From Phycisphaerales bacterium UBA7800 (GTDB taxonomy: Bacteria; Planctomycetota; Phycisphaerae; Phycisphaerales; Phycisphaeraceae): a stretch of 64,000 bases of DNA. Positions 7,734 to 18,100 of the stretch are shown here, in pieces. The position numbers were made by a program, and so were the translations under genes. The stretch covers positions 1 to 64,000 of the forward strand of contig DLCK01000035.1 in the NCBI GenBank assembly GCA_002480565.1, read 5' to 3'. The notes below the pieces were generated by a model. The model was not told where the DNA came from and did not search any database. It saw nothing but the letters and a program-made list of their open reading frames with translations. Positions within the stretch are counted from its first letter, which is position 1; every line of letters begins with the position of its first letter.

Positions 7734-10700
7734 ATGTTATTGCGCAGCTATTTGCTAGTGATAGGTTGTTTGATTTTGCTTACCGGTTCGTTGAATGCTC
7801 AAGCAGGCGATCCTATGGTCATCGACTGCCTCTCACAGCATGCACTTCGACATGAACAGGTTGATTGGCCTAAATACACCCCCGAAAAATTCGATGGTGA
7901 TACAACCCGTTTGGCATTCAAGTCCGCCAACTCTAAAAGCTATGTCCTATGGGATGCGGGAGCATTAACCGGAGAGGATCAACTGCGAGGCTTTGAATGT
8001 CTGACCTATAGTTTCGGTGGGACGAAAAGTCTGGATATTATGCCTTTGGTTTTGGAAGTAGCCATGGTCGATCAACCCGACGCCTATCAGCGCGTTGTTC
8101 TGGTCAAGAGTCCACCTGTTGGCAAGTTCCCGGGCAACCGTACTTCGCAGATATATCGCACGCAGCCTGACGTGCCTGCGTTTCGATATGTCCGTTTGCA
8201 TATGGAGAATTTAGAACAGACTTGGCAGGTTGTTCTGGGGCAGATTCGGTTTTCAGTCGATCCAATGCCGGCACTTGTTATAGCAAAGTCCAAGCCAGCC
8301 AAGCCAGCAAAAACCTCTGAAAAAACAGTGTCCGTCAAACAAGATGTCCCCAATGGTGTCGTGATGCGGCAACCCGGTCAGTGGCTTGTCGATTTCAATA
8401 AACAATTACCAGTGACCTACAAGCAGGCCAACTGGACGGAGTATCAGTCTGAGCGATATGACAAAGATGCAACGCGCATTCGATTCAAGCAAAGCGGTTC
8501 TGGCAGTCATGTTATCTTTGATGTGCAGCGATTGACAGGTATGGATCAGGCGACGGATTTGCAATTGGCGGTGTACGGTTTTGCAAGCACATGGAAGACG
8601 TTTGATAAGTCGTGCATCATTGAAGTGTCGGCAGATGGTGTGAATTATCAGACTCTACCCACCGTGCAAAGTCCGCGGATCAAGAAAGTTCCCAGCGGGC
8701 GAACTCTGGTGTATCTACGACCGGACAAAGCAACAGCACCCTTTCGCTACGTGCGGATTCATCTGGAAAATATCAAGCAGACATGGCATGTGGGGCTCAC
8801 CAATCTTCTGTTAACAGATAAGACGTTGGCTGATTTTGTCCCCGTGTTTGATGTGCAGGGAAAAGACGCGTTACCTAAAGTTGAAGATAAGCTTCAGACT
8901 TCCGCGATTCAATTGCCAGTCTATCCATTGCCCAACCAGATGCGCAGGCCGAAGTTGATCACATTGATGCAGGGAATTTGTTTCGACACGTCTGATGTGA
9001 TGCTTGACCAATTGGATATCAAAAAAATCGCTTGGCAGAAAGCGGACATTAATCCATTGTCGTATTACGGGGTGCATTGGCAAATTGAAAATCAGGATAA
9101 CAATGCCAAATGTGCCTTGTATCGTGTTGCTTTGGATGTCACAGCGACTGACTTGTCTGATCGCATTGTGATGGTATTCCCACAAACTTTTTTTATGTTT
9201 GATGTCTACCTTGATGGCAAGCCTGTTGCTCAGAATTTGCAAGGCATGGCATACACTGAAGTGGATCTGACCAAGCATCTGCAAAAGGCAGGGCAGCATG
9301 AACTGCTCATTAAAGTCCGTGATTACTATGCCGGATTAAAGTCCGGCAAGGTCGTACTGCCTATTGGGGCACAGTATCGCTATCGTCGTGGATTTGAACG
9401 CGCGCCCATGATTGAACGTCGCCCAGTTAACAGCATGGTGCAACCGTTCGTCTGGCCGGATATCGATAAACAGCAGGTGACCGCGTCCGTGAATTTAACG
9501 CAAGGAGACAAGCACGCAGACCAACTGCGCATCACCATACTCGATAAGCAACAACAAGCTGTGGTTCAAAAGACGTTCTCCCTTGATGATGAACAAATGC
9601 CAACGGTGACGCTGGATGTGCAGGATCACTTGGCCATGTGGGATATCGGCAAACCCAATCTCTACGATTGTCAATTCACTTTGTTTGCCAACGGCAAAGT
9701 CCTCGACCAGATCACCACACGCTTTGGCTACCGCACAGTGAGTACACGCGGCGAAGACATTCTCCTTAACGGCAGAAAAATCCAACTCATCGGCCCGTGG
9801 GCGCACATTGGTGAATGGACACGCAGTCGCGGTTGGGTCGAAAAAACCGATGATTACAAGGCTGATCTGGTCAACGTCTATAAGACCATGCTCAGCCAAG
9901 GCATCAATTATGGCAGACTGCATTGCCAGATTTTTGACCGCATTTTCTACGAAGCTGCCGATGAAGCTGGCTTTATGCTTGTCGCAGAATCAGGATTGAA
10001 TCATCGACCGAAAAATCAGGCAGCCTTGGATCACATCAAGCAGATGACATTGCAGCTGCGCAATCATCCAGCCATCGTCATGTGGTCAGGCTCCAATGAG
10101 TTTGAACATTGGATCACACCGCGACCAACTGAAACCGAAGCGTTCATGGTCAAAGTTCAAGAAGTCCATAAACAGTACGACCCCTCACGTTTGGTTCAAC
10201 ACTCTGGTTACGGCGATGCGCAAGGCAAGATCGATCTGTACAACATCCACTACCCGGATGGTAACGGCAAAGAATTCCCAAATAGCTTTTACTGGAAAGG
10301 TCTCACCGAACAGTTCAACCATCTCTATAGTGATAACTACACGCATTTCCAACCCGATGGGAAAAAACCAATCGGTATCGGTGAACATCTCACGCCTAAG
10401 AACAAGCTCATACTCGATCATGTTTATGGTGATCGCATGTTGTATTTACGCAATGGTGATCCAACCAACTTCAAGAACTACATCACCTATCAGGGAGACT
10501 TCTGGCGGCAAGCTGTCCGATCCTATCGCGAACAAAATGTGGCACTGCTTAGTCCCAATTTTATGTACCTCGATCATGCGATCCATTCAAACTTCCTCAA
10601 AGAACTTTCAAAAGAACTCAAGCCACAAACCGCTTATTGGCGACAGATGAATCCGGACCTTAAAACAGGGCAGAATCACCGGGAATTATTACTGTTTGAA

Positions 10701-12815
10701 CATTCAGGCCATCCATTTGAAGGCTATGCACAACTCGCATGCAAGGTGGCAGATCAAGTGCTCTGGGAACAACGCTTGCCAGTAAGCCTCAACGCATCGC
10801 AGCGACTTAGTCAATCCATTTCCATTGAACTACCCGCAGTCCAAGCCGACGTAAAAGGCACGCTCAGTTCCACGTTGCTGGATACCGCAGGTAATGAGGT
10901 TTACAGCATGCATCGGGATGTGATGCTTTACGCTTCAATCCAAACAAACGTGTTGGCCGGCCGCATGGTGTATGGGTTGGATGTCCCCGTGGAAATGGTT
11001 CAACTGCTCAGCCAATGGCAGATTCAATTCAAAGCACTCACGTCTGTGACTGATGTCGCGATACTTCCCAAAGACGCAACACTGCTTGTCGGAAAAGACG
11101 TTGCTAGCGAGAAGCTTCAAAGCAGTGCACAAGCGATCGGTGCATTCGTCTCCCTCGGTGGCAAGGTGTTGATGCTCGCCCGTGCCGAGATGCCTGACAT
11201 TTTCCCTTCGCAAATCATCACCCGACAAGGCCAACTCAATGGTGCCACGCAAGGATTTATCCGCAGCCCACATCATCCGTTTTTTACACAGGCCATCCTA
11301 CCTATGGACGATCTGGATTTTGCATACTGGACAGATGATCTATTAGTCAGTGATGATAATTGTTACAAGCCCATCTCCGGCAATTTTCATGTGCTTGTCG
11401 ATGGCGGTATTGAACTCGACGATGCGCTGTTGGTGGAACTGATTCACGGTGACGGCCGCATGCTCGTCAGCCAACTCATGCTGGATAAATTGGATCAGAC
11501 ACCTGCAGCAGCGAAGGTGCTGTTTAACCTTATCAACTACCTGACGCGTTCATCACCCAGGCAGCAACGATGGGGCATAGGCTGCTATCTCAAAGGTTCA
11601 GATGCCTATGCAATCGACTTGTTGAGCAAGCTCGGTTGGCAGCAATATGACACGTCACTGTCGAACATCGCCGGATTGTATGTCGATGATCAATCGCTGA
11701 AACAAATGGGAGCAGACAACGTTGCTCAACTTGCCAAAGACGTGCGATTTGTGCATTTGCATGTGACTGATCCTACACGGCGTGATCGATTGACAAAGCT
11801 GCTTGTCGGTTCATCGCCAAAACAAATCACGAGTCCCAAAATTGGAACCAAACGCAATCCTATACACCTGCTTAACTCGATTGTGAAACAGGATACCTTA
11901 CTCAATGGTTTGGCAAGTGGTGATCTGAATTGGACGACACGCCCCCAACCTCAGCCGGTGATGTTTAAGGCTGATTCACAATGGGAAGTGCCGGTGCATC
12001 CAGGTGTCCTGGCGATCCACCGTAAAGCTGGTCAAACCATTCTGGCAGATATGGCATCGTGGAATCAAGTGGTGGATAACGATGAACGACGGATGCGTTT
12101 TCTATGTGCAATCAGCACACAAATGGGCGTTGTTCTCACCGGCCGGAGCATTCGTTCTTCGTCTGCCAGTAAAGTGCATACTGTGAATCTCAAACCCTAT
12201 TGCAATGTGTCCGCCAGCCAATACCTTGGCCCGAACATGCCTTTAGGGCAGGTGGTCTTGCATGGCATCCCGTTTGACTTTGCCAAAGCCACCGATCAAA
12301 ATCCCGCCACCATGGTCCGGCTTAATGCTCGTGTCGGTACGTCACTGGAAGGACAGAAAGTTCAGGCTGACACGCCAATTGATCAGTTTGATGAGATCAC
12401 ACCGACGAGTGTCAGCATTGATATGGCTAGAGTTCATGCGTCGAAAATCTATTTCGCTCATGCCACGACATACAACTATCGAATCAAGACTTTAGGCAAG
12501 GACACGAATGTCTGTCAGTACCGCATCAACTATGCAGATGGTACGGATGCGGTGATGAATATCACACTCAAGCGTGAGATTCAAGACGCACGCAAACGAT
12601 ATGAAGACGGCCGGTATCTGCTGATGGGCACGCAATTCCTGAATCCGAAAAACGGTGATGGTGAAATGATGGCCATTGGTATATATACATGGGAAAACCC
12701 ATCGCCGGAAAAGAAAATCCGAAGTATCGAACTTATCATCAGTGGTCAAAATCCCCACATGGATCCGATGCTCTTTGCACTGAGTTACAGTGAATTTGCC
12801 GGCGCCTTTGAGTAA
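7734..12815 (+). CDS. Large exported GH2-like glycoside hydrolase
   Basis: A 1693-residue protein with a signal peptide (about 1-25, ending S-L-N-A-Q-A). Two related beta-sandwich domains come first (about 29-175 and 218-370), both ending F-R-Y-V-R-(I/L)-H-(M/L)-E-N-(L/I)-(E/K)-Q-T-W. Then come a GH2-type sugar-binding domain and a TIM barrel. The barrel has N-H-P-A-I-V-M-W-S-G-S-N-E, where Glu789 is the likely acid/base. Glu884 in I-G-I-G-E-H is a candidate nucleophile. A C-terminal half of about 700 residues is not recognised. ATG 7734 follows AAAGG; a TTG lies 6 nt upstream. The family includes beta-galactosidases, beta-mannosidases and beta-glucuronidases; I cannot choose among them. It follows a pseudopilin gene and acts outside the cytoplasm. 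Confidence 0.8.
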   Translation: MLLRSYLLVIGCLILLTGSLNAQAGDPMVIDCLSQHALRHEQVDWPKYTPEKFDGDTTRLAFKSANSKSYVLWDAGALTGEDQLRGFECLTYSFGGTKSLDIMPLVLEVAMVDQPDAYQRVVLVKSPPVGKFPGNRTSQIYRTQPDVPAFRYVRLHMENLEQTWQVVLGQIRFSVDPMPALVIAKSKPAKPAKTSEKTVSVKQDVPNGVVMRQPGQWLVDFNKQLPVTYKQANWTEYQSERYDKDATRIRFKQSGSGSHVIFDVQRLTGMDQATDLQLAVYGFASTWKTFDKSCIIEVSADGVNYQTLPTVQSPRIKKVPSGRTLVYLRPDKATAPFRYVRIHLENIKQTWHVGLTNLLLTDKTLADFVPVFDVQGKDALPKVEDKLQTSAIQLPVYPLPNQMRRPKLITLMQGICFDTSDVMLDQLDIKKIAWQKADINPLSYYGVHWQIENQDNNAKCALYRVALDVTATDLSDRIVMVFPQTFFMFDVYLDGKPVAQNLQGMAYTEVDLTKHLQKAGQHELLIKVRDYYAGLKSGKVVLPIGAQYRYRRGFERAPMIERRPVNSMVQPFVWPDIDKQQVTASVNLTQGDKHADQLRITILDKQQQAVVQKTFSLDDEQMPTVTLDVQDHLAMWDIGKPNLYDCQFTLFANGKVLDQITTRFGYRTVSTRGEDILLNGRKIQLIGPWAHIGEWTRSRGWVEKTDDYKADLVNVYKTMLSQGINYGRLHCQIFDRIFYEAADEAGFMLVAESGLNHRPKNQAALDHIKQMTLQLRNHPAIVMWSGSNEFEHWITPRPTETEAFMVKVQEVHKQYDPSRLVQHSGYGDAQGKIDLYNIHYPDGNGKEFPNSFYWKGLTEQFNHLYSDNYTHFQPDGKKPIGIGEHLTPKNKLILDHVYGDRMLYLRNGDPTNFKNYITYQGDFWRQAVRSYREQNVALLSPNFMYLDHAIHSNFLKELSKELKPQTAYWRQMNPDLKTGQNHRELLLFEHSGHPFEGYAQLACKVADQVLWEQRLPVSLNASQRLSQSISIELPAVQADVKGTLSSTLLDTAGNEVYSMHRDVMLYASIQTNVLAGRMVYGLDVPVEMVQLLSQWQIQFKALTSVTDVAILPKDATLLVGKDVASEKLQSSAQAIGAFVSLGGKVLMLARAEMPDIFPSQIITRQGQLNGATQGFIRSPHHPFFTQAILPMDDLDFAYWTDDLLVSDDNCYKPISGNFHVLVDGGIELDDALLVELIHGDGRMLVSQLMLDKLDQTPAAAKVLFNLINYLTRSSPRQQRWGIGCYLKGSDAYAIDLLSKLGWQQYDTSLSNIAGLYVDDQSLKQMGADNVAQLAKDVRFVHLHVTDPTRRDRLTKLLVGSSPKQITSPKIGTKRNPIHLLNSIVKQDTLLNGLASGDLNWTTRPQPQPVMFKADSQWEVPVHPGVLAIHRKAGQTILADMASWNQVVDNDERRMRFLCAISTQMGVVLTGRSIRSSSASKVHTVNLKPYCNVSASQYLGPNMPLGQVVLHGIPFDFAKATDQNPATMVRLNARVGTSLEGQKVQADTPIDQFDEITPTSVSIDMARVHASKIYFAHATTYNYRIKTLGKDTNVCQYRINYADGTDAVMNITLKREIQDARKRYEDGRYLLMGTQFLNPKNGDGEMMAIGIYTWENPSPEKKIRSIELIISGQNPHMDPMLFALSYSEFAGAFE

Positions 12816-12882
12816 GTCAATTCTGGGATCGCTGGACTGGGCTTTGTAGTGTTGATGTCCAGATGAGTCTTGATTGGAGAGA

Positions 12883-13965
12883 TTATACGGTCAGAGATCG
12901 CACGCTTTCACCTTGGAAGAGCTTTTCATCGACGATGATGTTCGTACGTGTGACAGGTTCACCCATGAGGCTGGTATTTAGCAGGTTGATTGCTTCGCGG
13001 ACAATGCTGCTTGAATCAGGCTCGACAGTTGATAATAACGGGGGCGCTTTTTCTGCACCATAGACTGAGCCACTGGTAATCACGCTGACGTCTTCGGGGA
13101 CATGTAAACCTAACTCCATCGCAGCATAAATTGTAGTACGTGCACAGATGACGTCATGCGAAATGATGGCGGTCGGGCGGTTACTTGCTTTGAGAAGAGT
13201 CTTGGCATTCTTGCTGTGATCCCGGACCCAATCTTGATAGTGAGGTTGCACGCCGATGAGTTTGATCCATTTGCCATCGTGGGTGTCCAGCGAAAAATCT
13301 TCGACAGCTCGTTTAAAACCTTTGAGACTTTCCACGTGAACACGGTAATGACTTTTCGTGCTCATGTAGGCAATTTTGCGATGCCCCATTTCATAAAGGT
13401 GTCTCGCCGCCTGATAGATACCGCCTGCATAGTCTGTCGAAACTGACATCGGCCCCGGTTCTTGCAGGCTCACGTATGGGTACTGCTCTTGGTTGTCATG
13501 GAGCCATTTTCGAACCACATCGTTTTCAACATAACCAATTACCAACGCGCCATCGGACAAGCCTGATGTAAAGGCATCAGGGCCGGTGTAAGGAAGTTCA
13601 ATGTTCTGTTTATCCTGATTGATAAACTCGATGTGATAGCCCTTGCCGTTGTTGGTGCATTGATAAATGAACTCAGCAATGATCGGGCCTGCAAACCCCG
13701 ATTGCAGCGTGAACACCGGATTGGAAGTGGGGATCAGTAACGCCAGTCGGCCACTTCGACTTGATGGCAAAAGTTGGGCAGCAAGCTTCGGACGATAGCC
13801 CAGTTCCCGCGCCAAGTCTTTGATGCGCTTGCGCTGTTCATCACCGATGCGCCCTGTGTCATGTAACGCAGAGGAAACCGTACTCACCGCGACTCCTGCT
13901 TTGTTAGCAATGTCACTCATCGTGATCCGGCGTCGAGATAGATTAGTTGATGTCTGAGCTGGCAT
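12883..13965 (-). CDS. LacI-family transcriptional regulator
   Basis: A 360-residue LacI-family regulator. The N-terminal helix-turn-helix is clear (R-R-R-I-T-M-S-D-I-A-N-K-A-G-V-A-V-S-T-V-S, about residues 11-31), followed by the hinge L-G-Y-R-P-K-L-A-A-Q-L-L and a periplasmic-binding-protein fold up to about 350. The first ATG is kept because the family usually has several residues ahead of the R-R-I-T-x-x-D-I-A helix. It diverges from the locus that starts with the pseudopilin at 14295 and is probably its repressor. Its 3' end converges on the GH2-like gene. Confidence 0.85.
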   Translation of the reverse strand: MPAQTSTNLSRRRITMSDIANKAGVAVSTVSSALHDTGRIGDEQRKRIKDLARELGYRPKLAAQLLPSSRSGRLALLIPTSNPVFTLQSGFAGPIIAEFIYQCTNNGKGYHIEFINQDKQNIELPYTGPDAFTSGLSDGALVIGYVENDVVRKWLHDNQEQYPYVSLQEPGPMSVSTDYAGGIYQAARHLYEMGHRKIAYMSTKSHYRVHVESLKGFKRAVEDFSLDTHDGKWIKLIGVQPHYQDWVRDHSKNAKTLLKASNRPTAIISHDVICARTTIYAAMELGLHVPEDVSVITSGSVYGAEKAPPLLSTVEPDSSSIVREAINLLNTSLMGEPVTRTNIIVDEKLFQGESVRSLTV

Positions 13966-14294
13966 GAATACAGTCTAGTTACTTACAAACGAAAAAGCGA
14001 TATTTCATTTATTGTAGCTTTGGCTACCTCGTGTAGTCAAGGTGCAGAAAATATTGAATGGCCAATTTTTCTGAAAAACAAGTGTAAAATTGAATTTATG
14101 ATGCTATCTAGCACTGTAAGTGATAAATACACAGTTGAAAATCTTGACAATTGGAATCTCCAAACCTACCGTAATTTGAAATATCGTTATTGCAAATATT
14201 TCAGCGAATCGTCACACTTATCTGCAGTGCTTGTGCAGGTCTGAATCTGTTGGGTCAGGTCGGCAACAGGTTGTCAATCTTGGAGATTTTCAAA
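13966..14294. promoter_or_regulatory. Divergent control region of locus 3
   Basis: This 329-nt region lies between the LacI regulator and the pseudopilin gene and must carry both promoters. A small hairpin or palindrome, GTAGC-TTTG-GCTAC, sits at 14014-14027. The middle is AT-rich. No gene is supported; the short frames over 14020-14244 lack a ribosome-binding site. Confidence 0.4.
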
Positions 14295-15065
14295 ATGCCA
14301 CATAAACGTTTAGACGGTTTTACACTCATTGAGTTACTGGTTGTAATCAGCATTATTGCCTTGTTGGTTTCGATCCTCCTGCCTGCGCTGGGGTCTGCTC
14401 GCAAAAGTGCGCGTCAGATTAAGTGTGCTAACAACATGAAACAGATGGGTGTGTTTTTTGAAATCTATGCGACCGACTTTGGTCGTTATCCCTACGCTAA
14501 TTCGCAGAACCATCCAGAGAGGGTCAGCACATTTGATCCGTTTTGCTGGTTTAAGGATATCCTCGACGTCATGCCCGATGGATCAAAGACGGATGATTCG
14601 GAGTTGATCAATAAGGCTGCAGGTGAATTGGGAATTTGGAATTGTCCTGAGAACATGGCCCAGACACGATACATGGGAACCGGTTCGGATATTGATGAAG
14701 CTAGTTACACACCCCATGGCAGTGACGGCGGTTTGGGTGCTGAACACAGTCGATTTCTGGGGGCAAGACCCGAGGAAATTCTCAAGCCGTCCATCAAATT
14801 TGCCATGTTCGAAGGCACAGCCTATCGCACTGAAACATGGAAAGATTCAGGTTTGAATGTTTTCTTTGGTACGGATAATTCACCACGTGTTGTGGGCGTT
14901 GGATTAAACAGTGTTCGCTATCCGCATAACAGTCAAAGTTACAACATGCTCTACGCTGACATGCATGTGCTTAATCGTCCATTCCCATTACGAGGTGAGT
15001 GGGATCGCTACCATGATGACGAGTCGGCACCGCGTGGCTCGTGGGAGCAGGCCTATCTTTGGTAA
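14295..15065 (+). CDS. Prepilin-like secreted protein
   Basis: A 256-residue pseudopilin-like protein. The leader M-P-H-K-R-L-D-G is followed by F-T-L-I-E-L-L-V-V-I-S and a hydrophobic helix, so prepilin peptidase should cut after Gly8. Lys-Cys-Ala-Asn-Asn-Met-Lys-Gln-Met-Gly follows the helix, as in the other two proteins of this type in the window. The C-terminal H-x10-D-M resembles, but does not match, the H-x9-DG motif. ATG 14295 is preceded by GGAG at 9 nt. It is the first gene of a set with two large exported polysaccharide-active proteins. A terminator-like hairpin follows its stop. Confidence 0.8.
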   Translation: MPHKRLDGFTLIELLVVISIIALLVSILLPALGSARKSARQIKCANNMKQMGVFFEIYATDFGRYPYANSQNHPERVSTFDPFCWFKDILDVMPDGSKTDDSELINKAAGELGIWNCPENMAQTRYMGTGSDIDEASYTPHGSDGGLGAEHSRFLGARPEEILKPSIKFAMFEGTAYRTETWKDSGLNVFFGTDNSPRVVGVGLNSVRYPHNSQSYNMLYADMHVLNRPFPLRGEWDRYHDDESAPRGSWEQAYLW

Positions 15066-15077
15066 TCATATCCCAGG

Positions 15078-15110
15078 CCTGATCGCTTTGACGTGATCAG
15101 GTCTTTGTTT
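15078..15110 (+). terminator. Intrinsic terminator after pseudopilin gene
   Basis: CCTGATC at 15078-15084 and GATCAGG at 15095-15101 form a 7-bp stem with a 10-nt loop, followed by TCTTTGTTT. It lies 13 nt after the stop of the pseudopilin gene and ahead of the 1344-codon gene. Partial termination here would make the pseudopilin transcript more abundant than the enzyme transcript. Confidence 0.6.
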
Positions 15111-15177
15111 ATTGGCTTAATACAGGTATAAAAATTGATCCGCAGAGATTGTCCGATCAAGACACAGGAGTCTGTCC

Positions 15178-18100
15178 ATGGTATTGGGGTTAACACATCG
15201 TACATTCAAACTAAGTCAACATTGTTTGACTGTTGTATTGGTGGGGATGCTATTCATCTCCTCGCAGATTCATGCATCAACGATATCGCGTCTTACTATC
15301 CCCGATGGCAAGATGATCGAGGCTGATCAGGTTCCCCAACGTGCACTGCGAGGCTATGGGACAGTCAGCGCAGCTGGCGCCAATTGGCAGGTTGCTGGCG
15401 ACACCGTATCCGTGGTGACCTTCACTTGCGAGTCGGATGATAAAGCAGGCATCCTCGCCTCCAAGTACATCGTCGACATACAAAATTATGGGGCAGTCAA
15501 ACCCGTGTCACTCAAAGGTGTCAAGGGTCGTTCCTTTGAAGTCCGGCATGGCGGGACATGGTTAATTGCTGTGGCTAGCAAGCAGGTTCACGTACTCTCT
15601 GCTTCCAAAGCCACCGTCCTCATCAACACTGTCAATTCATTGGATACCCACAATTGGCAATCGCCCAAAGAGCAAGCCTATCCCCCATACCTTGACTGCT
15701 TCGATAACGGCGGGTTGGGTATCTGGTGGATGCCAACCACCAAGCCTGCGGATCAGATGAAATGGTTTACCGAGTTTCCCGCAGTGGGCAATCTTCATCA
15801 TCAAGGTCAGACCATGATCCCCGCTCCGGGTGTGTACGATACCACTGGCGGCGACAATGCCATTGCGCAAATGGATGAAGCAGGCAAGACCTATCGGCAC
15901 ATGCTTTGGAGTGGCAGCCCAACAGGTAATAATCCATGGTTCGATGCTTTGGAACTGCCCGGTCATCACAGCGAAAAATTCCCAGACGGACACCCCGGCG
16001 GACGGCGACTTTTTGAAGCAGGGGGCTACAACACCAATCAGGTCGTCTCCCCCATTGTGCGAACCATCGAAGATGATGCCTTGATCCACATCATGGCAAA
16101 CCGCGTGGACGATCCCAAGATTCTGGGATGGATGGAGCCTCATGGTGAATTTCATCAGACCGATCCTGACTCTTTGCCTCCCGGATATCGCACGCGGTAT
16201 CCCGCTTATCTGCAATTGGTCAAGCAATACTCTTTGGCTTCATTATCCGAAGCACACACCGGTCATCGTGATGCCTATCAACAGTGGTCAGACGTCCCCG
16301 TCAGTGACACTGCTTTTTTCTATGGCCGTCGCCAGCAGGTTCTGGACTTGGATGATCAGCCTTGGAAATGGGATAACACCGATGATGAGCAGGGGCTCAA
16401 AGCTGGCTACAACAAGCCGGACTTTGATGATGCCAAGTGGTCGGAAAATTACCGTGACGAAAAAGTCCTGCTTGCCTACGTCAAACGTACAGGTGGTAAG
16501 GTTCCTCTTTGGTTCCGGTTTAACAAAGACGTTCCCGCCGACTTTCTCAAACGCACCGCAGGTCAAAAGCGCTACCTGCATATCATGCCCTACACCATGC
16601 GTGAAGGGAAGTGGGTGAGTGTCTGGCTCAACGGCAAGCAAATTGCCAACAAAATCGCAAGCAGTTCCTACTACACCAAACATGTGCAGGTCGATGTCAC
16701 CGACCAACTCAAGGCAGGCGACAATCACTTTGCCATTTACTCCAACGGTGGCCGGATTGCCTATCGCGTGTTCATCAGCAATGTCAAAGGTCAGGACTTC
16801 CCCTTTGAAGATGCACATTTGAATCAACAGTTTTTGGATTGGCGTGACTACCTGGTCTGGGAAAAAGTTCAAACGTTAACCCATACATTGCAGGTGATGC
16901 GAAGTGTCGATCCGGTGCGTCCAATCAAGTTGATGACGCCGCACTTTATGCAAGGTGAAGCTTTGGATCTCATGGAGCGTTACGGTGCCTATCCGCAACT
17001 CACTGGCGAAGGTTCGTTTTATCGCCCCATGCATTACAAAGGCTATTCACTGCTGCGTCGCCTGCCGACTTCCAGTGAACCCGGAGGTCCGTCCAATACC
17101 CCCAATAAAGCACAGCATCTGTTTGGTATGATCTTTGCCGAGTCTCAAGATGCACATGATTACGTCTTCGACTTTACACGTGACTTCTGGCGATATCCCG
17201 AAGTGGTCGCATGGTGGAAGAAGAACCAATACCTTCTGCGAACGCTTGGTAAAACCGATCTGCTTGATCCGACCTTTGGCTTATTGCGTGATACTCGTCA
17301 GGACAGTCGCTATGACGATGGCACGCATTGGAGTTGGGATTTGTCTCGCGGTTCTTTACCATCACTTGGTATGACCCCCGTCCTTGTCGATGGGATGGAA
17401 CTTGAACGTGGGCTTGCTGACAAGCTTGATGTGATCATGGACTCGGCGACCACCGTGATGGATGAACCCATTGTGGATGCGGTCACCAGGTATGTCACTG
17501 ACGGTGGCACCTTCGTTGCCATGTTCCAAACCGGTCAACACGAACCGACCAAACGCTGGACTTATCCTTTGGCCCATGCCTTTGGATTAACCGTCAAACC
17601 GACACTGATTACCGAAGAAAACTATCACAAGTGGCCTCTTGGTAAACTCAAATTCACCCAAGAGCAGAATCTCATCCCATCGCTAAAAGGCAAGACCTGT
17701 GAAGGTAGTGGCGTAAGTATTGACTACATGGATGTCCTGCGAACCGGTGCGATTCAAATTCATAAAGCAGGCAGCGATGCAACACCGATTGCTTATTGGG
17801 AAGATGGTTCGATGGCGATCGTGCAAGTTAAACGCGGCTCTGGTCGCTTCATTCTTGTTGGAACGCCATTTGCCTATCGCTTCCGTGATGTGCAGGGCCA
17901 ATGGCTAAACGACAAAGTCCGCCAAGGCTATCTCAAGGAAATGCTCGCATCATTGGGCGTCAAGCCGCAGACGCAATCCAGTGATCCGCGCGTGTGGTTT
18001 GAACGTCGCGAAAGCAAGAACGGATTGTATGACGTGTACTTTGCCAACGCTTTGGGGATTCGTGATAAGAATTGGAAAGTGGATGACCGCATTGATGTGC

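Noticed and set aside
12832..12862. Terminator between the GH2-like gene and the LacI gene
   Set aside because: CTGGAC...GTCCAG gives only a 6-bp stem with a long loop and no T-run.
15637..16872. Two minus-strand open frames of about 195 codons
   Set aside because: Both are antisense to the 1344-codon exported GH-like gene, whose signal peptide, ribosome-binding site and domain motifs are clear.
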